From an uncultured Collinsella sp. (lineage in GTDB: Bacteria > Actinomycetota > Coriobacteriia > Coriobacteriales > Coriobacteriaceae), in assembly GCA_902463875.1 (NCBI GenBank), contig CABQHR010000100.1, forward strand, positions 1 through 6,685: a stretch of 6,685 nucleotides of DNA, written 5' to 3'. Position 1 is the first letter of the stretch. Every line of letters begins with the position of its first letter. A program made the translations under genes and the position numbers. Shown here piece by piece: positions 1 to 6,467 of this stretch. Under the pieces are notes generated by a model that worked only from the letters and a program-made list of their open reading frames with translations, ran no database searches and was not told the origin of the DNA.

Positions 1-75
1 TCATATGCCTGCGGTATCATATTGCGCCGTGTATCGTTTCCAAACACACGTCTCTATAACGTAACAGGAGATCAC

Positions 76-1488
76 ATGGACGCAACCGCAATTATCCTCG
101 CCGCCGGCGAGGGCACCCGCATGAAGTCGAACCACTGCAAGGTTTCGCACAAGATCCTGGGTAAGCCCATGGTCCAGTGGATCGTCGACGCCACCATCAA
201 GGCCGGCTGCAGCCGCGTCGTGGTCGTCATCGGCAGCCACGCCGACGAGATGCGCGCCCTCATCGACGGCGCCTACGCCAACAGCGCCACCAAGGTCGAG
301 TGCGTCGAGCAGACCGAGCGTCTGGGCACCGGTCACGCCGTGAAGGTCGCGCTCGAGGCCTGTGGCATCACGCAAGGCCCCGTCGTGGTGCTCAACGGCG
401 ACCTGCCGCTCATCACCGCCGACACCGTCGCCAAGTTCGCGCAAACCGTCGCCACCGGCGAGCTCGCCTGCACCGTCATGACCATGACCCCGCCCGATCC
501 TTTTGGCTACGGCCGCATCAAGCTGGGCGCCGATGGTCAGATCGAGCGCATCATCGAGCAGAAGGACTGCACGCCCGAGCAGGCCGCCACGCTGCTGGAG
601 TGCAACGCCGGCTGCTACGCCTTTGACGGCGCGCAGCTCGCCGCCCACATTAACGAGATCGGCAACGACAACGCGCAATCCGAGTACTACCTGCCCGACA
701 TGCTCGAGATCCTCAAAGGCCACGGCCAGGCTGTCTCCATCTTCCACTGCGACGACTACCGCGACGGCCTGGGCGTCAACAGCCGCATCCAGCTCGCACA
801 GCTCACCGCCATCGCGCGCGACCGCATCAACGAGCACTGGATGGCCGAGGGCGTTACCTTCATCGACCCCACGCAGGCCTGGATCGGCCCCGATGCCGTT
901 ATCGGCCGCGATACCGTCGTGTGGCCGCAGACGCACCTGATCGGCCACGTCACCGTGGGCGAGGAGTGCCAGCTCGGTCCCAACAGCCGCCTCACCGACA
1001 CCACCGTCGGCAGCGGCTGCGTCATCGACGAGACCATCGCCATCGAGGCCGTCATCGAGAACGGCGTCGACTGCGGCCCGCGCGCCTACCTGCGCCCGGG
1101 CACCCACATGCTCGACGGATCCAAGGCCGGCACGCACGTGGAGATCAAGAAGTCCACGATCGGCGAGGGCTCCAAGGTGCCGCACCTGTCCTACATCGGC
1201 GACACCACCATGGGCCCCGGCGTCAACGTGGGCGCGGGCTCCATCACCTGCAACTACGATGGCGTGCACAAGCACAAGACCGTCATCGGCAAGGATGCCT
1301 TCATCGGCTCCGACACCATGATGGTCGCGCCCGCCCAGATCGGCGACGGCGCGCTCGTGGCCGCCGGTTCTGTCATCACCGAGCCGGTCCCGGCCGACGC
1401 ACTTGGCCTGGGTCGTGCCCGTCAGGTAAATATTGAGGGCTGGGCCGCCGATTATCGCCGCCGTCTGCACGAGGACGACGAGGTATAA
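76..1488 (+). CDS. glmU: Bifunctional UDP-GlcNAc pyrophosphorylase / glucosamine-1-phosphate N-acetyltransferase GlmU
   Basis: Cytoplasmic enzyme that acetylates glucosamine-1-phosphate with acetyl-CoA and then uridylylates it to UDP-GlcNAc, the precursor of peptidoglycan. The product is 470 aa, slightly longer than E. coli GlmU (456). The N-terminal nucleotidyltransferase domain shows the signature LAAGEGTRMKS (residues 8-18), RLGTGHAV, NGDLPL with the metal-binding Asp at 109, GYGRI and NAQSEYYLPD. The C-terminal left-handed beta-helix shows hexapeptide repeats, RPGTHML, HVEIKKS, VPHLSYIGD with the likely catalytic His370, and NVGAGSITCNYDG. I chose ATG 76 because AGGAG (66-70) lies 5 bases upstream and the protein then begins just before the LAAG motif; an in-frame TTG at 22 would add 18 unrelated residues. 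No truncation or missing key residue is seen. A strong terminator follows directly. Confidence 0.97.
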   Translation: MDATAIILAAGEGTRMKSNHCKVSHKILGKPMVQWIVDATIKAGCSRVVVVIGSHADEMRALIDGAYANSATKVECVEQTERLGTGHAVKVALEACGITQGPVVVLNGDLPLITADTVAKFAQTVATGELACTVMTMTPPDPFGYGRIKLGADGQIERIIEQKDCTPEQAATLLECNAGCYAFDGAQLAAHINEIGNDNAQSEYYLPDMLEILKGHGQAVSIFHCDDYRDGLGVNSRIQLAQLTAIARDRINEHWMAEGVTFIDPTQAWIGPDAVIGRDTVVWPQTHLIGHVTVGEECQLGPNSRLTDTTVGSGCVIDETIAIEAVIENGVDCGPRAYLRPGTHMLDGSKAGTHVEIKKSTIGEGSKVPHLSYIGDTTMGPGVNVGAGSITCNYDGVHKHKTVIGKDAFIGSDTMMVAPAQIGDGALVAAGSVITEPVPADALGLGRARQVNIEGWAADYRRRLHEDDEV

Positions 1489-1503
1489 CGTTTTACCAAG
1501 CAC

Positions 1504-1537
1504 AAAAGGAGCTGCTCCATGGGGGCGGCTCCTTTTT
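1504..1537 (+). terminator. Strong rho-independent terminator after glmU
   Basis: A 15-bp stem (1504-1518 with 1522-1536, two G-U pairs) closes on a 3-base loop and ends in a T5 run. The left arm begins AAAAGGAGC and the right arm ends GCTCCTTTT. It starts 16 bases after the glmU stop and should separate glmU from prs. Confidence 0.92.
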
Positions 1538-1628
1538 CTATCGTGACCTGCGCGACCGGATGAGTGGTCGGTTCGTGTCCGTTGACGGTAAAGACGTTAT
1601 CAAGACTCGATAAGCCCCGTCGCGCGGT

Positions 1629-1634
1629 TACAAT
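1629..1634 (+). promoter_or_regulatory. Candidate -10 element for prs
   Basis: TACAAT lies about 45 bases upstream of the prs start, downstream of the glmU terminator, so a promoter is needed in this gap. No good -35 is seen at 17 bp (CTCGAT at 1606-1611). A TTGACG at 1582-1587 is too far away to pair with it. The call rests on the -10 match and position only. Confidence 0.3.
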
Positions 1635-1680
1635 GCAACAAGGCATCTATATGGCATTCGATGTATAAAGGAGAAGGGTA

Positions 1681-2667
1681 ATGCCGATTAATGATCCCGA
1701 GAAGTCGGAGAATATGCGCAAGTCCATCCGCGTGTATTCCGGTTCCTCCAACCGTCCCCTCGCTCAGAAGATCGCTGAGTACCTTGGGGTCGAGCTTTCG
1801 GGCCTTACGCTTAAGCAGTTCGCCAACGGTGAGATTTACGCCCGCTACGACGAGACCGTCCGCGGCGCCGACGTCTTCCTGATTCAGTCCGTGGCCGGCG
1901 GCAACGTCAACGACATGCTCATGGAGCTGCTCATCGCCACCGACGCTGCCAAGCGCGCATCCGCTCGCTCCATCACCGCCGTCATCACCCACTACGGTTA
2001 CGCCCGCCAGGATCGCAAGGCCGGCCCGCGTGAGCCCATCACCGCCCGCCTCGTCGCCAACCTGCTCGAGCGCGCCGGCGTCAACCGCATCATCACCCTC
2101 GACCTGCACCAGGGTCAGATCCAGGGCTTCTTCGATATCCCGGTTAACCACCTGTCCGCACTGCCGCTGTTTGGCCAGTACTACAACGACATGCACTTCG
2201 ACACCGAGAACCTGGTTGTCGTGTCCCCCGACGTGGGCCGTGCCAAGGCCGCCAAGAAGCTGTCCGACATGCTTGGCTGCGACCTGGCCATCGCCCACAA
2301 GGGCCGTCCGCGCCACAACGCCGCCGAGGTCATGGGCATCATCGGTGACATCAAGGGCAAGACCTGCATCATCAACGACGACATGATCGACACCGCTGGC
2401 ACCCTGTGCGCCAACGTCAAGGAGCTCAAGGCTATGGGCGCCGGCGACATCTACGTCTGCGCCACCCACGGCATCTTCTCCGGTCCGGCCATCGAGCGCC
2501 TGAACGATGCCCCCATCGTCGAGTGCGTCGTCACCGACGCCATCCCCGTCGAGGTCGGCGGCAAGATCAAGACCATCTCGGTCGCCGAGGAGTTCGCTCA
2601 GGCCATCTCCGCCGTTTACCACGAGGAGCCCGTCTCCACGCTCGTCGGCGGCGACTTCGCGCTGTAG
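1681..2667 (+). CDS. prs: Ribose-phosphate pyrophosphokinase (PRPP synthetase)
   Basis: Makes PRPP from ribose-5-phosphate and ATP, feeding purine, pyrimidine, histidine, tryptophan and NAD synthesis in the cytoplasm. The product is 328 aa. It shows FANGEIYARY near residue 42, GYARQDRK followed by the GPREPITARLVANLL stretch, DLHQGQIQGFFDIPV (His at 143), the flexible-loop segment HKGRPRHN with Lys207 where class I enzymes have a catalytic Lys, and the PRPP-binding loop DDMIDTAGT (233-241). It is a class I (bacterial, phosphate-activated) enzyme by these motifs. ATG 1681 is chosen because AAGGAG (1668-1673) is 7 bases upstream. An internal ATG at 1714 (MRKSIRVYSG), nearer the usual family start, has GGAG only 3 bases away; the extra 11 residues are therefore probably real but uncertain. 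It is separated from glmU by a terminator and from pth by hairpins. Confidence 0.97.
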   Translation: MPINDPEKSENMRKSIRVYSGSSNRPLAQKIAEYLGVELSGLTLKQFANGEIYARYDETVRGADVFLIQSVAGGNVNDMLMELLIATDAAKRASARSITAVITHYGYARQDRKAGPREPITARLVANLLERAGVNRIITLDLHQGQIQGFFDIPVNHLSALPLFGQYYNDMHFDTENLVVVSPDVGRAKAAKKLSDMLGCDLAIAHKGRPRHNAAEVMGIIGDIKGKTCIINDDMIDTAGTLCANVKELKAMGAGDIYVCATHGIFSGPAIERLNDAPIVECVVTDAIPVEVGGKIKTISVAEEFAQAISAVYHEEPVSTLVGGDFAL

Positions 2668-2690
2668 TCGCTCGACCCTCGCATCCCTCC

Positions 2691-2795
2691 GGAAGCCCCG
2701 GACGCGCCTGCGGGGTTATCACGCGAACGTCCTCGCCGCTTTGCGGCTGCGGGATGTTCGCTTTGATAACCCCTCCCGGCGTGTCCGGGGCTTCC
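2691..2795. repeat. Long fold-back inverted repeat between prs and pth
   Basis: The left arm 2691-2732 (42 nt) pairs with the right arm 2752-2795 (44 nt): about 36 Watson-Crick pairs in blocks of 13, 4, 10, 6 and 3, plus two G-U pairs if the plus strand is the RNA. The outer block is GGAAGCCCCGGAC. The apex holds a smaller GCCGC/GCGGC hairpin (2735-2739, 2743-2747). It starts 24 bases after the prs stop and has no T-run directly behind it, so it looks more like a palindromic intergenic repeat or an mRNA 3'-end stabiliser than a standard terminator. Confidence 0.85.
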
Positions 2796-2796
2796 T

Positions 2797-2820
2797 GCTG
2801 TCTCGGGGCAGCTGTTTTCT
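2797..2820 (+). terminator. Possible short terminator downstream of prs
   Basis: A 6-bp stem GCTGTC/GGCAGC (one G-U pair) closes on a TCGG tetraloop and is followed by TGTTTTCT. It lies just past the large fold-back hairpin and could end the prs transcript. The stem is short, so the call is tentative. Confidence 0.4.
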
Positions 2821-2910
2821 GAAATGACTTTGCTGCAACCTTTCCTCGCCTTCGGCGGGCGTGGTAGCCTTTGTCGTTGATTGAACTATTTATGTAACGA
2901 AAGGAAGCCT

Positions 2911-3540
2911 ATGGCAGCTGCACAGCCGCTTAAGATTCGCATGGTTGCCGGACTTGGCAACCCGGGCGAGGAATATGCCGAGACCCGCCACAACGCCGGC
3001 TTTAAGGCGATCGACGAGCTGGCCCGTCAGGCCGGCGTCACGTACTGGAAAAACCAGGCCGGCGCCGAGGTCGCACTCATCAATATCAACGATGCCGAGG
3101 AAGAGGGCGGCAAGCGCCAGATCGTGCTGGTCAAGCCGCAGTCGTATATGAATACCTCGGGCGGCCCCATCTCCAAGCTCTGCCGCGAGTACAAGATCAA
3201 GGCCGAAGAGCTGCTCGTGATTCACGATGAGCTCGATATTCCCGCCGGCGACGTGCGCGTCAAGGTGGGCGGCGGCCATGCCGGCCACAACGGCCTGCGC
3301 TCCATCATCGACAAGATGGGCAGTCGCGACTTTAGCCGTATCCGCACCGGCATCGGCAACCCTCCCGGCAAGATGGCCGTCGCCGACTACGTGCTTAAGC
3401 AGCTGCGCGCCCGCGAGGCCGGGGACTTCCAGGACACCTGCGCCCGCGCCGCCGACGCCGCCGGCCTGGCAATCGTTCACGGCGTGGTCTATGCCCGCGA
3501 CCACGTCAACGGCGCCGCCTCCGCCAACGGCAAGCACTAA
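2911..3540 (+). CDS. pth: Peptidyl-tRNA hydrolase
   Basis: Releases tRNA from peptidyl-tRNAs that drop off ribosomes, an essential cytoplasmic recycling step. The product is 209 aa; E. coli Pth is 194. The bacterial Pth motifs are all present: VAGLGNPGEEY with Asn17, ETRHNAGF with catalytic His27, KPQSYMNTSG with Asn81, HDELDIPAG with Asp106 supporting the His, and GGGHAGHNGLRSI with Asn127, then RIRTGIGNP. ATG 2911 is chosen because AAGGA (2901-2905) is 5 bases upstream; the in-frame ATG at 2941 would start directly at MVAGLGNPG but has no comparable site, and TTG 2881 lacks support. Pth usually sits next to glmU-prs, sometimes with ctc/rplY and mfd; neither of these is seen here. A nested repeat element follows 13 bases after the stop. 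Confidence 0.97.
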   Translation: MAAAQPLKIRMVAGLGNPGEEYAETRHNAGFKAIDELARQAGVTYWKNQAGAEVALININDAEEEGGKRQIVLVKPQSYMNTSGGPISKLCREYKIKAEELLVIHDELDIPAGDVRVKVGGGHAGHNGLRSIIDKMGSRDFSRIRTGIGNPPGKMAVADYVLKQLRAREAGDFQDTCARAADAAGLAIVHGVVYARDHVNGAASANGKH

Positions 3541-3553
3541 AACCCGCCATTTA

Positions 3554-3729
3554 GGGACAGGTTTGTTTTGACAGGTTTTATCTGCGGAAACGCCCCGGTT
3601 GCCGCATCGCAATAAACCCCGCGCCGCCACACACGCATAGCACCCCAAAGGGGGCCGGTCTCATCACAACGCGAGACCGGCCCCCTTTGCCGTTTTGCCT
3701 GATAAAACCGACCAAAATAAACCTGTCCC
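3554..3729. repeat. Nested inverted-repeat element (176 bp) downstream of pth
   Basis: The outer arms of 29 bp (3554-3582 and 3701-3729) match when one is inverted, with four mismatches; the left arm begins GGGACAGGTTT and the right ends AAACCTGTCCC. Inside it lies a second, perfect 16-bp inverted pair (3647-3662 and 3673-3688, AAAGGGGGCCGGTCTC and its complement) around a 10-base loop. There is no reading frame of note inside. The architecture is that of a non-autonomous palindromic intergenic element; it is not a known named family to me. Confidence 0.85.
3647..3699 (+). terminator. Inner hairpin of the element, possible pth terminator
   Basis: The perfect 16-bp GC-rich stem at 3647-3688 ends in TTT, followed by GCCGTTTTGCC. 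The interrupted T-run is weaker than at the glmU or nfnB terminators, so it may stop pth transcription only partly. Confidence 0.35.
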
Positions 3730-3803
3730 CTTTTGGTAGGCCAGACGGGATAAACCGTTTTCCCACCTGCCGAAGACACACGTAAACAGCATGTCCATGA
3801 GGG

Positions 3804-3809
3804 TATAAT
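3804..3809 (+). promoter_or_regulatory. Promoter -10 box of the nfnA-nfnB operon
   Basis: A perfect TATAAT lies 105 bases before the nfnA start. The -35 region at 17 bp spacing (3781-3786, CGTAAA) is a poor match, so the promoter may be weak or need an activator. Transcription would be expected to begin near 3815, giving a leader of about 100 bases. Confidence 0.5.
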
Positions 3810-3813
3810 TTGC

Positions 3814-3896
3814 ACCGTATGTCTGCACAACGCCTGTGCGCGTACGGTTTTATTCGGGCTACCGTCCATTTCCGTGGAGGCACGGTTCGGCAGCCC
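3814..3896 (+). promoter_or_regulatory. Structured 5' leader of the nfnA-nfnB operon
   Basis: Two successive stem-loops can form. The first pairs ACCGTA (3814-3819) with TACGGT (3843-3848) around an inner GCACA/TGTGC stem (3825-3829, 3835-3839). The second pairs GGGCTACCGT (3856-3865) with ACGGT (3882-3886) and AGCCC (3892-3896), with an inner TCCA/TGGA. ACGGT at 3844-3848 could instead pair with ACCGT at 3861-3865, so the two folds can compete. It does not match a riboswitch class that I recognise. The nfnA ribosome-binding site lies just beyond it. Confidence 0.4.
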
Positions 3897-3914
3897 TAAC
3901 AAGAGAGGGGTTCT

Positions 3915-4754
3915 ATGTATAAGATCCTGGAGAAGACGCAGTTCTCGGAGAAGGTGTTCAAGTTCCGCATCGAGGCGCCCGCAATCGCCAAGCATGCGCA
4001 CGCTGGACAGTTCCTCATGGTTCGCGCCAACGAGACGGGCGAGCGCGTCCCGTTTACCCTGGCCGGCTGGAACGGTGACGAGGGCTGGGTCGAGTTCATC
4101 TTCATGGTGATCGGCAAGACCACCGAGATGCTGTCCACCTACGAGGCCGGCGAGTCGCTGCGCGACGTCGTGGGCCCGCTGGGCGTTCCCACCGAGATGG
4201 CCGAGGGCCCCTGCGCCGTCATTGGCGGCGGCGTCGGCCTGGCAATTGCCTTCCCGGTCGCCAAGCACCTGGTCGAGACCGGCCACGAGGTCCACGCCAT
4301 CATGGGCGCCCGCACCAAGGACCTCCTGCTCATGGAGGACCAGTTCCGCGAGCTCCTCGACGAGGACCACATCCACATCACCACCGATGACGGCTCCTAC
4401 GGCGAGCAGGGCGTTGTCACCGCTCCGCTGGAGCGCCTGCTGCAGGACAAGGCCGTGAGCCAGGTCTTCTGCGTCGGCCCCGTTCCGATGATGAAGTTCT
4501 CGACCCTCACCGCCCAGAAGTACGACACCCCCATCACCGCGTCGCTCAACCCCATCATGGTTGACGGCACCGGCATGTGCGGCTGCTGCCGCGTCGAGGT
4601 GGGCGGCGTGACCAAGTTCGCTTGCGTCGACGGCCCCGACTTCGATGCCACCCTGGTCGACTGGGATGACCTTCGTGCCCGCCAGGCCGCTTACCGTTCC
4701 GAAGAGGGCGAGTCCCTCAAGGCCTATGAGGAAAAGAGCTGCGCATGCCACTAG
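3915..4754 (+). CDS. nfnA: NfnA/SudB-type FAD and [2Fe-2S] subunit, NADH-dependent ferredoxin:NADP+ oxidoreductase
   Basis: Small subunit of a two-part flavoenzyme of the NfnAB/SudBA family; in characterised anaerobes this complex links NADH and reduced ferredoxin to NADP+ by flavin electron bifurcation. The product is 279 aa, normal for the family. It has a ferredoxin-reductase fold: the FAD-binding ERVPFTLAGW near residue 43, the nucleotide-binding VIGGGVGLAIAFPVAKHL, CVGPVPMM, and the cluster site DGTGMCGCC...FACVDGP. Asp217, Cys222, Cys225 and Cys237 fit the unusual one-Asp, three-Cys [2Fe-2S] site reported for NfnA. The start has AGAGAGGGG upstream. The frame ends in SCACH and overlaps the next gene by 10 bases. 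A dihydroorotate dehydrogenase electron-transfer subunit (PyrK) is related, but no pyrD is adjacent and the partner is the NfnB type. Homology to the family is firm; bifurcating activity is inferred. Confidence 0.9.
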   Translation: MYKILEKTQFSEKVFKFRIEAPAIAKHAHAGQFLMVRANETGERVPFTLAGWNGDEGWVEFIFMVIGKTTEMLSTYEAGESLRDVVGPLGVPTEMAEGPCAVIGGGVGLAIAFPVAKHLVETGHEVHAIMGARTKDLLLMEDQFRELLDEDHIHITTDDGSYGEQGVVTAPLERLLQDKAVSQVFCVGPVPMMKFSTLTAQKYDTPITASLNPIMVDGTGMCGCCRVEVGGVTKFACVDGPDFDATLVDWDDLRARQAAYRSEEGESLKAYEEKSCACH

Positions 4755-6154
4755 TTAACGGTCGTTTCGTTGCCGATATGAAGTCGCCCCGCACCCCCGA
4801 TAACGAGGAGCCGGCTGCCGAGCGCGCCTGCGACTTCCGCCCCGTCGACAAGGGCTTCACCGAAGAGATGGCGCTGGCCGAGGCCGAGCGCTGCCTCAAC
4901 TGCAAGAAGCCGTTCTGTGTCGAGGGCTGCCCCGTCAACATCAACATCCCCCGCTTTATCGAGCAGATCCGCGCGAAGGACTTCGGCGGCGCTCTCGATA
5001 CCATCCGCGAGGACTCCATGCTTCCCGCCATCTGCGGCCGCGTCTGCCCGCAGGAGAACCAGTGCGAGGGCAAGTGTATCCGTGGTAAGAAGTCCGAGCC
5101 CGTGGCCATCGGCCAGCTCGAGCGCTTCCTGGGTGACCGCCCCGAGCTCGCCTCCACGCCCAAGATGGCTCCCAAGAACGGCAAGAAGGTCGCCGTCGTC
5201 GGCTCCGGCCCGTCCGGCATCACCTGCGCCGGCGAGCTCGCCCGCAACGGTTTTGACGTCACCGTCTTCGAGGCATTTTTCACCGGCGGCGGCGTGCTGG
5301 TCTACGGCATCCCCGAGTTCCGCCTGCCCAAGGCAGTCGTCAAGCGCGAGATCGACGGCTTGGAGGACATGGGCGTCAAGTTTGAGTACAACTCCGTCGT
5401 GGGCAACATGGCCACGGCCGAGGAGCTGTTCGAGCAGGGCTTCGACGCCATCTACGTGGCGACCGGCGCTGGCCTGCCCAAGTTCCTCAACGTCCCCGGC
5501 GAGAACCTGCCCAACGTCTTCTTCGCGAACGAGTACCTCACCCGCGTGAACCTGATGAAGGCCAACAAGTTCCCCGAGTACGACACCCCCACCAAGCACG
5601 GCAAGAACGTCGTTGTCTTTGGCGGCGGCAACGTGGCCATGGACGCCGTCCGTACCGCCAAGCGCCTGGGCGCCGAGCACGCCATCATCGCCTACCGTCG
5701 TACCGAGGACGAGATGCCCTGCCGTCGCGCCGAGCTGCACCATGCTAAGGCCGAGGGCGTCGAGGTTCTGCCGCTCGTCTCCCCGCTCGAGTTTGTCGCT
5801 GGCGAGGACGGCTCCGTGTGCGCCGTCAAGGTCCAGAAGATGGAACTCGGCGAGCCCGACGAGTCCGGCCGTCGTCGCCCGGTGCCCATCGAGGGCGCCA
5901 TCGAGGAGATCCCCTGCGACGTCGCGATTTCGGCTATCGGCACCAACGCCAACCCCTTCGCAAAGAAGATCGGCGGCAAGATGGAGCTCAACAAGTGGGG
6001 CTACATCGTCGCCGACGAGGAGACCGGCCAGACCACCGATCCCCGCATCTGGGCCGGCGGCGACATCGTCACCGGTGCCGCTACGGTCATTCTGGCGATG
6101 GGCGCCGGCAAGAAGGCCGCCGCTTCCATCACCAAGAGCCTGCTGGGCGAGTAA
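4745..6154 (+). CDS. nfnB: NfnB/SudA-type NADPH oxidoreductase subunit (glutamate synthase small-chain-like)
   Basis: Large subunit partner of the preceding gene: a 469-aa protein of the GltD/NfnB family carrying two [4Fe-4S] clusters, FAD and NADP(H). In order it has a first cysteine set C50, C53, C58, C62 (CLNCKKPFCVEGC), a second set C97, C101, C107, C111 (CGRVCPQENQCEGKC), the FAD-binding GSGPSG (153-158), the NADP-binding GGGNVAMD (293-300) followed by YRRTEDEMP, and the C-terminal FAD signature WAGGDIVTGAATV from residue 436. Glu126 in IGQLERF stands where NfnB-type enzymes are reported to use a Glu as a cluster ligand. The start ATG 4745 lies inside the end of nfnA (10-base overlap), with AGGA at 4729-4732 a rather distant 12 bases upstream, so translation is probably coupled. 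With no large gltB subunit beside it, it is unlikely to serve glutamate synthase. Confidence 0.93.
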   Translation: MPLVNGRFVADMKSPRTPDNEEPAAERACDFRPVDKGFTEEMALAEAERCLNCKKPFCVEGCPVNINIPRFIEQIRAKDFGGALDTIREDSMLPAICGRVCPQENQCEGKCIRGKKSEPVAIGQLERFLGDRPELASTPKMAPKNGKKVAVVGSGPSGITCAGELARNGFDVTVFEAFFTGGGVLVYGIPEFRLPKAVVKREIDGLEDMGVKFEYNSVVGNMATAEELFEQGFDAIYVATGAGLPKFLNVPGENLPNVFFANEYLTRVNLMKANKFPEYDTPTKHGKNVVVFGGGNVAMDAVRTAKRLGAEHAIIAYRRTEDEMPCRRAELHHAKAEGVEVLPLVSPLEFVAGEDGSVCAVKVQKMELGEPDESGRRRPVPIEGAIEEIPCDVAISAIGTNANPFAKKIGGKMELNKWGYIVADEETGQTTDPRIWAGGDIVTGAATVILAMGAGKKAAASITKSLLGE

Positions 6155-6182
6155 TCACCTACAGCACTAGCCGCCAAACGGC

Positions 6183-6220
6183 AAAGTCCCCGTCGAGCAC
6201 ACGCCCGGCGGGGACTTTTT
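6183..6220 (+). terminator. Rho-independent terminator of the nfnA-nfnB operon
   Basis: A 13-bp stem (6183-6195 with 6206-6218, one G-U pair) closes on a 10-base loop and ends in five T. The left arm is AAAGTCCCCGTCG. It begins 28 bases after the nfnB stop and isolates the operon from the repeat region beyond. Confidence 0.92.
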
Positions 6221-6224
6221 CTAT

Positions 6225-6287
6225 GCCGGCCAACCCATCACCACAAAGGGGACATGCACCTTTGTGGTGGTCGGGGACTTGGCCGGC
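6225..6287. repeat. Nested palindrome left of the array
   Basis: Outer arms GCCGGCCAA (6225-6233) and TTGGCCGGC (6279-6287) enclose inner arms CACCACAAAGG (6239-6249) and CCTTTGTGGTG (6259-6269); both pairs are perfect. The 9-base apex is GGACATGCA. The CCACAAAGG motif recurs at 6587-6595. Confidence 0.8.
6256..6271 (+). repeat. Left copy of a 16-bp inverted repeat bracketing the array
   Basis: GCACCTTTGTGGTGGT here is the exact reverse complement of 6583-6598. The two copies enclose 311 bases that contain the whole alternating array. This copy is also part of the nested palindrome at 6225-6287. Confidence 0.75.
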
Positions 6288-6306
6288 GAACCAATTCCGA
6301 CGTTTG

Positions 6307-6361
6307 TCTCAATCTGTAACAGTTAGACCCTGTTGAGCCTCGTAGTTGTTACAGATCGAGA
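6307..6361. repeat. Array unit 1 (inverted 15-bp arms, 25-bp loop)
   Basis: Left arm TCTCAATCTGTAACA (6307-6321) and right arm TGTTACAGATCGAGA (6347-6361) are inverted copies with one mismatch, around a 25-base loop (6322-6346). All three units are 55 bp long and have identical arms; 25 bases (6362-6386) separate this unit from the next. Confidence 0.9.
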
Positions 6362-6386
6362 TATTGCTCCAGCCGCTCCCGCTTTG

Positions 6387-6441
6387 TCTCAATCTGTAAC
6401 AGTTAGAGACCAAATTCCTCGCTACGTGTTACAGATCGAGA
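6387..6441. repeat. Array unit 2 (inverted 15-bp arms, 25-bp loop)
   Basis: Arms at 6387-6401 and 6427-6441 are identical to those of unit 1. The 25-base loop (6402-6426) shares GTTAGA with unit 1 at its start but then differs. A 26-base spacer (6442-6467) separates it from unit 3. Confidence 0.9.
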
Positions 6442-6467
6442 CGTTAGGCTGGCGGCTGAACAGTTCA

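Noticed and set aside
15..60. Candidate -10 boxes TATCAT (15-20) and TATAAC (55-60) upstream of glmU
   Set aside because: TATAAC would start the transcript inside the ribosome-binding site, and TATCAT would need a -35 outside the window; neither can be supported.
1..1503. A 500-codon open frame on the minus strand opposite glmU
   Set aside because: It is a shadow of GC-rich codon use: low-complexity Ala/Gly/Asp/Val composition, no recognisable motif, and fully opposite a gene with perfect GlmU motifs. The same holds for the long minus-strand frames opposite prs, nfnA and nfnB.
2861..2896. Promoter for pth in the AT-richer stretch before the gene
   Set aside because: TTGTCG, TTGATT, TAGCCT and TATGTA occur, but no pair has acceptable spacing, so no specific promoter is called.
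3814..3896. FMN or other known riboswitch ahead of the flavoenzyme operon
   Set aside because: The conserved FMN-aptamer sequence blocks are not present, and the leader is too short for that class.
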